A stretch of DNA of 37,737 bases. Source: Saprospiraceae bacterium (GTDB lineage: Bacteria; Bacteroidota; Bacteroidia; Chitinophagales; Saprospiraceae). A program made the translations under genes and the position numbers. The DNA is taken from NCBI GenBank assembly GCA_021738725.1, contig JAIPBE010000034.1:1-37737 (forward strand). Direction: 5' to 3'. The notes beneath the pieces are model-generated. The model searched no databases and was not told the origin of the DNA. It saw only the letters and a list, made by a program, of their open reading frames with translations. This document shows, piece after piece, positions 16,115 to 23,951 of this stretch (position 1 is the first letter of the stretch; each line of letters begins with the position of its first letter).

Positions 16115-16885
16115 ATGAGACCTGTTCTGATTATGCTCGAAATGTTCGCCTTGTTAGCTGTTTTGATTTTGAATGCATGCAGCTCCAGTGCTGAGCAGGC
16201 ATCTGGATTGACAGCACCTGAAACGTCTACATCCACTTCGTCTGGTAGCGATGAAAACAGAGGTGATGGCCAATCTGCACTTGTTGGAAATCAATTGACC
16301 GATTCACAATCTGCCAATGAATATGACAGTGGAAATGTAGGTACAGCTGCAAATCTTCTCCAGGCATTGAAAGGAGAGATGACGGCTAGTGCAAAGTATG
16401 CAGCGTATGCAAAGAAAGCACAGGAAGAAGGATTGGCCAAGGTCGCTGCATTGTTCAATGCCACGTCAATGTCTGAAAAAATTCATGCGGATAATCACAG
16501 AGCTGTCCTTCAGGATATGGGTGTATCCATCCCGTTGATTCAACCCGTATTTGATGTCAAGACGACCCGGGAAAATCTTGTAGATGCGATTGCCGGCGAG
16601 ACGTATGAGATAACGACAATGTATCCCGACTATCTAAAGGTAGCGGCGAAGGAAGGGCGGCAACTTGCTCAGATCAGTATGAACTATGCATACAAGACGG
16701 AACAGAAGCACAAAGTCTTCTATGAGAAAGCACTGGCCGCTGTGGATGCCGGCCAATTCCAAAGTTTGTCATCCAGTTATATGATCTGCCCGACCTGTGG
16801 AAACACATATGACGGAGCCGCGCCGAAACGTTGTGGAATATCGATGACAAGTGGAGAGCGCTTTATCTCTGTTCCATCTGTGTGA
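16115..16885 (+). CDS. Rubrerythrin-like ferritin lipoprotein with altered rubredoxin site
   Basis: This 256-residue protein has a lipoprotein signal (lipobox LILNAC, Cys22), then a Ser/Thr-rich linker to about 75. A ferritin-like four-helix domain (78-212) follows with rubrerythrin-type ligands: E88 (KGEMTASAKY), E121/H124 (SEKIHADNH), E162 (GETYEI) and E196/H199 (KTEQKHK). The C-terminal rubredoxin-like domain has CPTCG (225, 228), but the second pair reads RC240GIS243, so the fourth Cys iron ligand is Ser. Rubrerythrins reduce peroxide, or store or handle iron, and are usually cytoplasmic; an anchored envelope form is unusual. Regulation is probably by the neighbouring two-component system. 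Confidence 0.85.
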   Translation: MRPVLIMLEMFALLAVLILNACSSSAEQASGLTAPETSTSTSSGSDENRGDGQSALVGNQLTDSQSANEYDSGNVGTAANLLQALKGEMTASAKYAAYAKKAQEEGLAKVAALFNATSMSEKIHADNHRAVLQDMGVSIPLIQPVFDVKTTRENLVDAIAGETYEITTMYPDYLKVAAKEGRQLAQISMNYAYKTEQKHKVFYEKALAAVDAGQFQSLSSSYMICPTCGNTYDGAAPKRCGISMTSGERFISVPSV

Positions 16886-17309
16886 TCTTTTATGGAACCC
16901 GGAAAATTTGCGCCAGGCTAAACCAATGAATCACGAATAATCTGATCGTCTTTGGTGGAATGATGTCGCCTGACCAAATATCATCCCCTTTCTCGTTAAA
17001 TCAGGTTCCGGATATAAGTTGGGTGTTGAATGATTATCCTCAAGCAATGATTTTCGACGGTAAAAAGAAAAGAAGTGGTTCGAATTTCTGAATCGGGGAC
17101 AAAAGGTAAAGGTCTATTATGACAGTACGAACCAACAAATCTGGAAAAGAGAGTAGAAAGAGGATCGGATCTGAGGCCATAGCCATCGCCCCGCAAGGGT
17201 GATTATGATCGACAGAAGCGATGAAATAGTCAGGTCGATTTACAATAGCTGACCGGAAGAAAATAGCACATAGCCGGTCGTCCTTTTATTCACGTTTAAA
17301 CAAATACTC
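16886..17309 (+). other. Gap with a possible decayed coding fragment
   Basis: No intact gene is supported. Between about 17010 and 17155 the plus strand reads in three pieces like a coherent peptide: VPDISWVLNDYPQAMIFDGK, then EVVRISESGTKG, then KVYYDSTNQQIWKRE, joined only through two frameshifts. This could be a pseudogene, or chance. ACCGG and CCGGT (about 17251 and 17274) form a weak inverted repeat ahead of the next gene. Confidence 0.3.
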
Positions 17310-17804
17310 ATGAATCAAGCACATTTGCATTTAGTCCTCAACCATCTCCCTATTTTGGGAGTGATGTTCGGTGTCCTGGTCTTGTTGGCCGGTTGGCTTC
17401 TCAAACAGGAGGCAGTCAAGCGGACGGGGTTGGGGTTATTCATTTTTTCTGCATTGGCAGCCATACCCGCCTTCCTCACTGGAGAGGGTGCAGAGGAATT
17501 GGTTGAAGGTTTACCCGGTGTCGGTGAAAATCTGATCGAACGGCATGAAGACCTGGCCAACTATTTCCTATGGACTGTGATCGGATTAGGTATATTGGCA
17601 ACGGCCACGTTATACGCTTCTCTGAGGGCCTGGAAAGCTGCGTCCGCAATGTTCATGATAACATTGGTTGTGGCTCTTGGCACGATGGTCCTCGCACAGC
17701 AGGTGGGTACTTCGGGAGGCGAGATTCGTCATACTGAGATCCGGGGTGACGCGGCTGGGCAGGGAACAAATCTGCCTGAATCAGGTGACGAGGACGATGA
17801 CTAA
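17310..17804 (+). CDS. DUF2231-type four-helix membrane protein (copy 2)
   Basis: This 164-residue membrane protein is paralogous to the one at 13312. It begins AHLHLVLNHLPILG (His 5, 7, 12), has FLTGEGAEE where copy 1 has YFTGKVAGE, a His in IERHEDLANY, and four predicted helices. The C-terminal tail is soluble and ends in a strongly acidic run (ESGDEDDD). It follows the rubrerythrin-like gene after 424 bases and a hairpin terminator follows it, so it is probably its own unit. A shared role with copy 1 in the same redox or metal pathway is inferred from family and position. Confidence 0.78.
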   Translation: MNQAHLHLVLNHLPILGVMFGVLVLLAGWLLKQEAVKRTGLGLFIFSALAAIPAFLTGEGAEELVEGLPGVGENLIERHEDLANYFLWTVIGLGILATATLYASLRAWKAASAMFMITLVVALGTMVLAQQVGTSGGEIRHTEIRGDAAGQGTNLPESGDEDDD

Positions 17805-17874
17805 TCGAAAGAAGATGAACACACGGAAAATCATGGACAACAAATCCATCCTTGAGATGGGAAGTTGATATGAT

Positions 17875-17918
17875 TTAATGAGTAAGACCTTGGGGTGACC
17901 TGGGTCTTTTCTCATTAA
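17875..17918 (+). terminator. Hairpin terminator after DUF2231 copy 2
   Basis: TTAATGAG-TA-AGACC (from 17875) pairs with GGTCT-TT-CTCATTAA (ending 17918), leaving a loop of about 13 bases. The right arm contains a TCTTTTCTC pyrimidine run. It lies about 70 bases after the stop at 17804 and before iaaA. Confidence 0.5.
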
Positions 17919-18009
17919 TCGGGGGTTGATCTATGTCGTCCAACGTGTCCGGATAGAGGGAATAGAAATCTACATTCCTTCAGGCTGATCCTGTTTCCCC
18001 GGAGCAGCC

Positions 18010-18017
18010 TACCTTTG
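18010..18017 (+). promoter_or_regulatory. Candidate -7 box for iaaA
   Basis: TACCTTTG matches the Bacteroidota -7 consensus TANNTTTG exactly. It ends 18 bases before the ATG. No matching TTTG at about -33 is present, so support is partial. Confidence 0.35.
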
Positions 18018-18035
18018 ATACATAATCTTCGAAAT

Positions 18036-18965
18036 ATGACTCCATCCTATTCCCTGGCCATCCACGGCGGTGCTGGCACCATATTGAAATCCGAGATGTC
18101 GCCTGAGAAAGAGGTGGCCTATACAAAGGCTCTTCGTGAGGCGCTGGATGCCGGGGAGGTCATCCTGAAAAAGGGAGGTTCATCTGTGGATGCGGTGATC
18201 GCAGCTGTCAGTTCCATGGAGGATTGTCCATTGTTCAATGCCGGGCGAGGGGCGGTCTTTAACGCTGTTGGTGGCCACGAGATGGATGCGTCCATCATGG
18301 ATGGATCCAATCGGATGGCGGGAGGTGCTGCCGGTATTTCGGGGATTAAAAATCCGATTTGTCTGGCACGTGATATCATGGATAAATCCGGGCATGTATT
18401 ATTGATCGGAGAAGGGGCTATGGCTTTTGCGGATGCGCAGGGCTATGAGCGGATGCCCGCGGATTATTTTCATGATGCGTTTCGATATGCGCAATGGAAG
18501 GATGTGCAAGGCACCGATGCGATGCAGTTGGACCATACTGTAAAGGACAGGAAGTTCGGCACCGTTGGAGCCGTCGCCCTGGATCAACAGGGCCATTTGG
18601 CGGCCGCTACCTCCACTGGCGGCATGACAAATAAGAAATTCGGTCGGGTGGGGGATAGTCCGGTGATCGGCGCGGGCACGTATGCATATGATCTCACGTG
18701 TGCCGTGTCGTGTACAGGAAGCGGCGAGTTTTTCCTGCGTGGGGTGGTGGCATATGATGTGTCTTGTTTGATGGAATATAAAGGCATGACCTTGCAAGCT
18801 GCCTGTGATGAAGTCATCCAACGTCGCCTCATGGAGATCGAAGGAGATGGGGGTTTGATTGCTGTAGATGCATTGGGGAATATTGCGTTACCGTTTAATA
18901 CGGAAGGGATGTATCGGGCGAGTGTGAAAGCGGGGCAGGAGGTGTTTGTGGGGATTTATGGATAG
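18036..18965 (+). CDS. iaaA: Isoaspartyl peptidase / L-asparaginase (Ntn hydrolase)
   Basis: This 309-residue plant-type asparaginase family enzyme is made as a precursor that cuts itself before Thr176 (GTVGAVALD, residues 175-183), giving the N-terminal nucleophile. Other landmarks are HGGAG (10-14), SSVDAVIAAVSSMED, FNAGRGAVFN, DASIMDG and TSTGGMTNKKFGRVGDSPVIGAGTYA. It has no signal peptide, so it is cytoplasmic. EcAIII-type enzymes hydrolyse beta-aspartyl dipeptides, including the beta-Asp-Arg released by cyanophycinase. cphB and cphA lie 4-5 kb downstream, so it is the likely last step of cyanophycin breakdown. I chose the ATG at 18036 rather than a TTG at 18015. Confidence 0.92.
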   Translation: MTPSYSLAIHGGAGTILKSEMSPEKEVAYTKALREALDAGEVILKKGGSSVDAVIAAVSSMEDCPLFNAGRGAVFNAVGGHEMDASIMDGSNRMAGGAAGISGIKNPICLARDIMDKSGHVLLIGEGAMAFADAQGYERMPADYFHDAFRYAQWKDVQGTDAMQLDHTVKDRKFGTVGAVALDQQGHLAAATSTGGMTNKKFGRVGDSPVIGAGTYAYDLTCAVSCTGSGEFFLRGVVAYDVSCLMEYKGMTLQAACDEVIQRRLMEIEGDGGLIAVDALGNIALPFNTEGMYRASVKAGQEVFVGIYG

Positions 18966-19703
18966 TCGCTTTTCGCCGTTCGCTGTTCGCCATTCGCTGT
19001 TCGCGAAGTACGTCAGTGGCTGGCGCCACTTGGGCAGTGGGGTTCCTGGAGGAAGGTAAAGGGCAAAGGGTAAATGGTAAAAGGCCAAAGGGAAGGCTCC
19101 CCTCTCCTTGAAAAGGAGAGGGTTTGGGGGTGCCTGCCCGCCGCAGGAGGGAGGTTATCGTGGCTGTTCGCCCCGAGCACTCGGGGCCGTTCGCTTTTCG
19201 CGAAGCACGTCACTGGCTGGCGCCATTTGGGCAGTGGGGTTCTTGAAGGAAGGTAAAGGGCAAAGGGTAAATAGTAAATGGTAAAGGGGCCAAAGAGAAG
19301 GTGCTACTCTTCTTGGAAAGGAGAAGCTTGCCCAGACTGACGAAGTCACGTCCGGGGGATAAGGTGCTCCTTCCGCCCTTGGCGGAAGGTTATCACGGCT
19401 GTTCGCTCATCTTTCGTGGAATCTAATTTCAGTTGTTTTATCGAAGGACCTCTTTCAAGTCTTTCATGGAGTTGCCGGGATCCCTGACAATCGCTAACTT
19501 GGTCAGCGGAATCATATGGTGAGATATTGCGAACATGGTTTGTGTCGCATACACCCTGGATTCTGGATGTATGCGAATGTTTTATGCTGATGTAATAGAT
19601 TTATGCGACATTGGAGGTTCGTGTATGTGAATGTTGTGTTGCCAGCTAAAAGAACTTACGTGTGAACATTTAACAACCCAAACTAAATACCGACTTTTGC
19701 ATT
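18966..19703. other. Gene-free gap: duplicated unit, iterated words and nested inverted repeats
   Basis: No gene is supported. A diverged duplication occupies 19001-19171 and 19198-19405. Each copy runs from TCGCGAAG(T/C)ACGTCA, through GGCGCCA(C/T)TTGGGCAGTGGGG-like and GGTAAAGGGCAAAGGGTAAA words, to GGTTATC-GGCTGTTCGC. Perfect hairpins include CCCCGA-GCAC-TCGGGG (19171-19186) and CCTTCCGCC-CTT-GGCGGAAGG (19369-19389). From about 19430 the DNA becomes AT-rich and leads into the potassium-uptake genes. Confidence 0.55.
19543..19610 (+). promoter_or_regulatory. Nested inverted repeats upstream of trkH
   Basis: CGCATACA (19546-19553) pairs with TGTATGCG (19568-19575), and the overlapping TGTCGCAT (19543-19550) pairs with ATGCGACA (19603-19610). 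The two pairings are mutually exclusive. They lie 94 bases or more upstream of the trkH start and could be an operator or a switching leader. Function is unknown. Confidence 0.35.
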
Positions 19704-21446
19704 ATGAAAATGGATTTGAAACAGTTATATAGATTTGCATTTTGGATTAGCCTAATAGGACTGTTTGCCATAATTGCAGACTTTGGATTTTCTCAAGCTA
19801 AATTTACGCAAAATTTTTTAGACGGATTTTACTTTTTTGTTTTGGGAATTGGTTTGATTTCTACTTTTTATCGCCATATTAAGAATAAGATTTTTTTGAA
19901 GAATAAAGTTTTTATTTTTGACCTACTTTCAGTGCTTTTTACATTATGGGTATTCTATTTGTATCTTTTTGTAGGCATTCCATTTGAAACCGATTTGCTA
20001 CTTGAAAATCCAATTTGGATACAATTGGCGGTCATATTTACATTTATAAGGGAATTTTCTGAACTAAAAATTGACTTCAAAAGAACGGTTTTAAATCCTG
20101 CGCAGCTTTTTATCATAAGCTTTTTAGCTATCATATTTATTGGCTCATTTTTATTGATTTTGCCCAACGCCACTTATGACGGAATTTCATACATAGACAC
20201 ACTTTTCACTTCAACAAGCGCGGTTTGTGTTACAGGCTTAGTAGTGGTTGACACAGCTACACATTTTACTTTATTTGGACAAATCATCATAATGATTTTA
20301 ATACAAGTTGGTGGCTTAGGCATTTTGACCTTTGCGAGTTATTTCAGTTACTTTTTCAAAGGTGGCACATCCTACGAAAACCAATTAGCATTAAGCGATA
20401 TAACGAGTTCAAAAAAATTGGGAGAAGTGTTTTCAACTATAAAGTACATTATTCTCATCACTTTTGGAATAGAACTGTTTGCAGGGATTTTAATTTATAC
20501 AAGTATCGATTCCAGTAACTTTGTTTCTCAATCCGACCGAATTTTCTTTTCTGTATTTCATTCCATTTCTGCATTTTGCAACGCAGGATTTTCAACACTC
20601 ACCAATAGTTTGTACGAAAGAGGTTTTAGATTTAACTATTACCTTCAATTAGTGATTATTCTCACCTTTGTACTTGGTGGATTGGGTTTCCCCATAGTAG
20701 TAAACATTTTAAAATACTTTAAGTATAAAATTATCACTTTGTTTTCATCCAGAAAAAGTAAATATAGGCCTTGGGTATTAAACTTGAACAGTCGAATTAC
20801 CTTGGTCACTACTCTTTCAATTTTAATTGTTTCTTTTGTTCTTTTCTATTTACTTGAATACAACAACACTTTAGCAGAACACAGTGGATTTGGAAAAATG
20901 GTAACAGCACTTTTTGGAGCCACAACACCAAGAACGGCAGGATTTAATACCATCGACACAGCCGCAATGGCGTTTCCAACGCTGATGATGGTTTTTCTTT
21001 TAATGTGGATAGGGGCTTCGCCCCAATCTACAGGTGGGGGTATAAAAACGAGCACTTTTGCTATTGCAACACTCAATATTTTGAGTTTGGCTAAGGGAAA
21101 GTCAAGAATTGAAATTTTCAGAAGAGAAATAGCGGATATTTCGGTACGCAGAGCATTTGCCATTATTTCATTATCCTTAGTTGTAATAGGTTTTGCAATA
21201 ATGTTTATTTCCATTTTTGACCCCGAAAAGGAATTAGTGGACATTGCATTTGAGTGCTTTTCCGCATACGGTACTGTTGGTTTAAGCTTGGGAATCACAG
21301 GCGATTTGAGCAGTGCGAGTAAATTTGTAATTATAGTTGTAATGTTTGTTGGACGTATCAGTATGCTTTCACTGGTAATTGCAGTCTTTAGAAAAATCAA
21401 GCATAAGAACTACAGTTACTCAAAAGAAGAAATCACAATAAATTAA
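19704..21446 (+). CDS. TrkH/KtrB-family potassium uptake channel subunit
   Basis: This 580-residue polytopic membrane protein has an N-terminal extension of about 130 residues with extra helices, then the four-repeat TrkH/KtrB core. The four P-loop filter segments with their key Gly are visible: SAVCVTGLVVV (about 170), FCNAGFST (about 290), PRTAGFNTID (about 410) and YGTVGLSLG (about 522). It conducts K+ or Na+ inward, gated by the partner RCK protein encoded 12 bases downstream. The gene is much more AT-rich than the cyanophycin genes on either side, which suggests separate acquisition. I left the symbol open between trkH and ktrB. Confidence 0.93.
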   Translation: MKMDLKQLYRFAFWISLIGLFAIIADFGFSQAKFTQNFLDGFYFFVLGIGLISTFYRHIKNKIFLKNKVFIFDLLSVLFTLWVFYLYLFVGIPFETDLLLENPIWIQLAVIFTFIREFSELKIDFKRTVLNPAQLFIISFLAIIFIGSFLLILPNATYDGISYIDTLFTSTSAVCVTGLVVVDTATHFTLFGQIIIMILIQVGGLGILTFASYFSYFFKGGTSYENQLALSDITSSKKLGEVFSTIKYIILITFGIELFAGILIYTSIDSSNFVSQSDRIFFSVFHSISAFCNAGFSTLTNSLYERGFRFNYYLQLVIILTFVLGGLGFPIVVNILKYFKYKIITLFSSRKSKYRPWVLNLNSRITLVTTLSILIVSFVLFYLLEYNNTLAEHSGFGKMVTALFGATTPRTAGFNTIDTAAMAFPTLMMVFLLMWIGASPQSTGGGIKTSTFAIATLNILSLAKGKSRIEIFRREIADISVRRAFAIISLSLVVIGFAIMFISIFDPEKELVDIAFECFSAYGTVGLSLGITGDLSSASKFVIIVVMFVGRISMLSLVIAVFRKIKHKNYSYSKEEITIN

Positions 21447-21458
21447 AAGTATTTAAAG

Positions 21459-22151
21459 ATGAAATATATCATATTCGGACTTGGAAATTTTGGTGCTTCA
21501 TTAGCCCAAAAACTTACCGAACAAGGCAATGAAGTTATTGGAATTGATTCCAGTATGGCAAAAGTGGATGCGTATAAAGAAAAAATTTCTCATACCATTT
21601 GTATGGATGCCACAGACGAGTTTACCGTTTCAGGACTGCCATTAAAGGAAACAGACATTGTGCTTGTTGCCATTGGAGAAGACCAAGGAGCAAATATTAT
21701 GGCAACCGCACTATTGAAGAATTTTGAAGTAAAACGACTGATAAGTCGAGCCATAAATCCATTGCACGAAAAAGTATTGCAAGCTATCGGTGTTGACGAA
21801 ATTGTGCATCCTGAAGAAGAAACAGCCGAAAGGTGGGCGAAAAAACTCTGTCTTGAAAATGTGGTGGATTCTTTTGAATTAAATGACGATTACAGCATTA
21901 TAGAAGTTAAAGTACCTAACGGTTATGTGGGCAAAACGGTCAGAGAAGTAGGTTTTCGTAGAGAATTTGATTTATTGGTGCTTACAATCATCAAAAGGGT
22001 GGAAGTAAAAAGCATTTTGGGAAAGACAAAAACAGAATCACAAATTCAAGGTGTTGCATCGGCCGACAATGTTCTTGAAAATGATGACATTTTAGTTCTC
22101 TATGGATCAAATAAAGATTTACAAGTCTTCCTAAAACAAAAATTGAGATGA
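21459..22151 (+). CDS. TrkA/KtrA-family RCK regulatory subunit
   Basis: This 230-residue cytoplasmic protein begins with a Rossmann motif (IIFGLGNFGASLAQKL, about 3-18) and an acidic residue at the end of strand 2 (GIDSS), then VLVAIGEDQGANIMATALL and HPEEETAERWAKKL, typical of KTN/RCK_N. An RCK_C domain follows (about 140-230). The single RCK unit and length fit KtrA rather than double-unit TrkA. It binds nucleotides and gates the channel encoded upstream. Its stop overlaps the start of a small lipoprotein gene. Confidence 0.93.
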   Translation: MKYIIFGLGNFGASLAQKLTEQGNEVIGIDSSMAKVDAYKEKISHTICMDATDEFTVSGLPLKETDIVLVAIGEDQGANIMATALLKNFEVKRLISRAINPLHEKVLQAIGVDEIVHPEEETAERWAKKLCLENVVDSFELNDDYSIIEVKVPNGYVGKTVREVGFRREFDLLVLTIIKRVEVKSILGKTKTESQIQGVASADNVLENDDILVLYGSNKDLQVFLKQKLR

Positions 22152-22420
22152 TGAAAACAATAATATCAATTACATTTATTTTGTTTGTCTTGACATCTTG
22201 TGATTTTCAGATCGAGAGAACAGAAAATCCAAATACAGGAAAGACTTCCACTGAGAACAAAATAAAGAAAGTGCCAATAAATAGAATTGAAGTAATTGTT
22301 TATGACGGCTGTGAGTATATTATTTATAAAGAAGATGAAGACCAAAATTCGGCTCTAGGTTTTATGTCACATAAAGGCAATTGTTCAAATTCAATTCACG
22401 AATATAACAGCCAGAAGTAA
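22148..22420 (+). CDS. Small lipoprotein with CEY...HKGNC motif (copy 1)
   Basis: This 90-residue predicted lipoprotein has lipobox FVLTSC (Cys about 18) and a Lys/Asn-rich linker. The C-terminal domain holds YDGCEYIIY and SHKGNCSNSIHEY. The two Cys flanking it could form a disulfide. A clear paralogue is encoded at 26632 behind cphA. Start is either of two adjacent ATGs (22148 or 22151); either overlaps the trkA/ktrA stop, so translation is coupled. Function is unknown; envelope location is inferred from the lipobox. Confidence 0.75.
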   Translation: MMKTIISITFILFVLTSCDFQIERTENPNTGKTSTENKIKKVPINRIEVIVYDGCEYIIYKEDEDQNSALGFMSHKGNCSNSIHEYNSQK

Positions 22421-22946
22421 TGAAGAATGCCAGCACATGAAATTGTATATAATGAATAGACGGAATAGTAAGAAGTTCAAGGCTTTTGGCGTGTATTAAA
22501 GATTTTGCCAAATCGAAAGTTTCGTAGTTCGAAATCTCCTACTTTTCATATACTAAACCCTACACCCAAATCATAATTTATAACCTTTAACATTAAGTGA
22601 GTCGTCTTGCTGCCATATAATTCAATATTTGATTAATATTTACAGATTTGGACTTCAGCTATAAGGCCAGACTACAGTAGACAGCCCGATACAAAATAAC
22701 CACTAAGAAAATGGAATTGGTCCTGGTTCACTTACCTGGTTACAGGAGTAATTGCCAGGATTTATGTATTCATAGAGCCACAGAAGTATCATTTCAATTT
22801 GAAACCAGGCCCCAGAGCGAAGCAGTAATAGAAGGATTAAGCGAAAGGAACGATCCGGCCAATACATTGACACACCAGGAACCCAGGAGCAAGGAACCAG
22901 GAATACATGAATGCGGCTTGCAGGCAGGAACCAAAAACCGATCAAC
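22421..22946. other. Gene-free gap at the right edge of the AT-rich segment
   Basis: No gene is supported. AT-rich DNA continues to about 22650, then composition rises towards cphB. Around 22873-22935 there is another decayed word array (CACACCAGGAACCCAGGAGC, then AAGGAACCAGGAATAC, then GCAGGCAGGAACC). Confidence 0.45.
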
Positions 22947-23804
22947 TTACTCCCAGGGCGCATCTACTGGGAGGACGGTGATCTTCCGATCACTGATGCG
23001 GAAATGATCACTGTTTGCCAGGATGTGGACGATGAGATTGGACATGGACATGGGCGTTCCTTCCGGCAGGATGGACTCCGTATTGTGGATCAGTTTTGAG
23101 GGATCGAAAAAGATGACCATCCCCGAACCGATCACCTGGCAATCATTTCCATTGCGGATAATGATGCCCGTATCTTCGGCCAGACCGACACCGAGAAGAT
23201 GAGGGAATTTTGCAGTGGCTTCTGCGACCCGATTGAATCGGCCTCGCTGGATGAAGTGTGAATCAATGATCAGTCCCGGAATCAGACCCAGGCCCTTTCC
23301 CATAAGGACACCTCCCTTATACATCGCTTCCGTACTTTTTCCTCCTGCGATCATTTCGTCCGACATGGCCATGGCGCCAGCGCTGGTGCCAGCGATGACC
23401 ACCGGTTCCTCCCGGTATTTCCTGACCAGGATCTCTTTCATCTGGCTCTCACCGATGATCTGTGTTATTCGACTTTGATCACCGCCGGAAAACATGATAA
23501 TCCCAGCCTTCTCCAATTTGCGAAGCGTTTGAGGGTCATTGGCATCATTTTTTTGGCGGATATCCAGCACATCCACGTGCGAACAGCCCAGGGTTTCAAA
23601 TGCCTGGATATAATTTTTACCCACCTTTACAGGGATCTTGGAGGCCGTCGGAATGACGACAATAGGCGTTTCGGTGGATCCGCTTTCGCGAACAACCCGA
23701 CTCAGGATGCCTTCATTGATGAAGTCGAGTGTATACTTTTCATTTTTGCGCAATCCCTTGTCTTCATTCCCACCGATCGGGATCAATATGCCTTTGATGG
23801 TCAT
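22947..23804 (-). CDS. cphB: Cyanophycinase
   Basis: This 285-residue protein belongs to the S51 serine peptidase family. The nucleophile elbow GTSAGAMAMS places Ser141, near the known catalytic Ser of CphB. FSGGDQ (105-110), AEDTGIIIR and the PGLIIDSHFIQRGRFNR segment are also typical. It has no signal peptide, so it acts inside the cell, cutting cyanophycin to beta-Asp-Arg dipeptides. It is divergent from cphA with 147 bases between the starts. The iaaA gene upstream encodes an enzyme able to split the dipeptide. Confidence 0.94.
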   Translation of the reverse strand: MTIKGILIPIGGNEDKGLRKNEKYTLDFINEGILSRVVRESGSTETPIVVIPTASKIPVKVGKNYIQAFETLGCSHVDVLDIRQKNDANDPQTLRKLEKAGIIMFSGGDQSRITQIIGESQMKEILVRKYREEPVVIAGTSAGAMAMSDEMIAGGKSTEAMYKGGVLMGKGLGLIPGLIIDSHFIQRGRFNRVAEATAKFPHLLGVGLAEDTGIIIRNGNDCQVIGSGMVIFFDPSKLIHNTESILPEGTPMSMSNLIVHILANSDHFRISDRKITVLPVDAPWE

Positions 23805-23830
23805 GCCTGGTCTTTTCTTGTTCGAATCGG

Positions 23831-23838
23831 CAAAAGTA
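23831..23838 (-). promoter_or_regulatory. Candidate -7 box for cphB
   Basis: On the minus strand this reads TACTTTTG, an exact match to TANNTTTG, 26 bases before the cphB ATG. No -33 TTTG at the usual spacing was seen. It lies in the shared cphB-cphA intergenic region. Confidence 0.35.
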
Positions 23839-23951
23839 GATAATCCCGGAATAGGGATGGTTTTCTATATTGAGACAAATACGGGGAGGACTCATTGAGG
23901 AGGACTTCCCTTGTTTGCCAACCCAACCTTCAACTGACGTATACGACACCT

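Noticed and set aside
17875-17918. Riboswitch ahead of iaaA
   Set aside because: The simple stem lies closer to the preceding gene and its right arm is pyrimidine-rich, so a terminator is the simpler reading.
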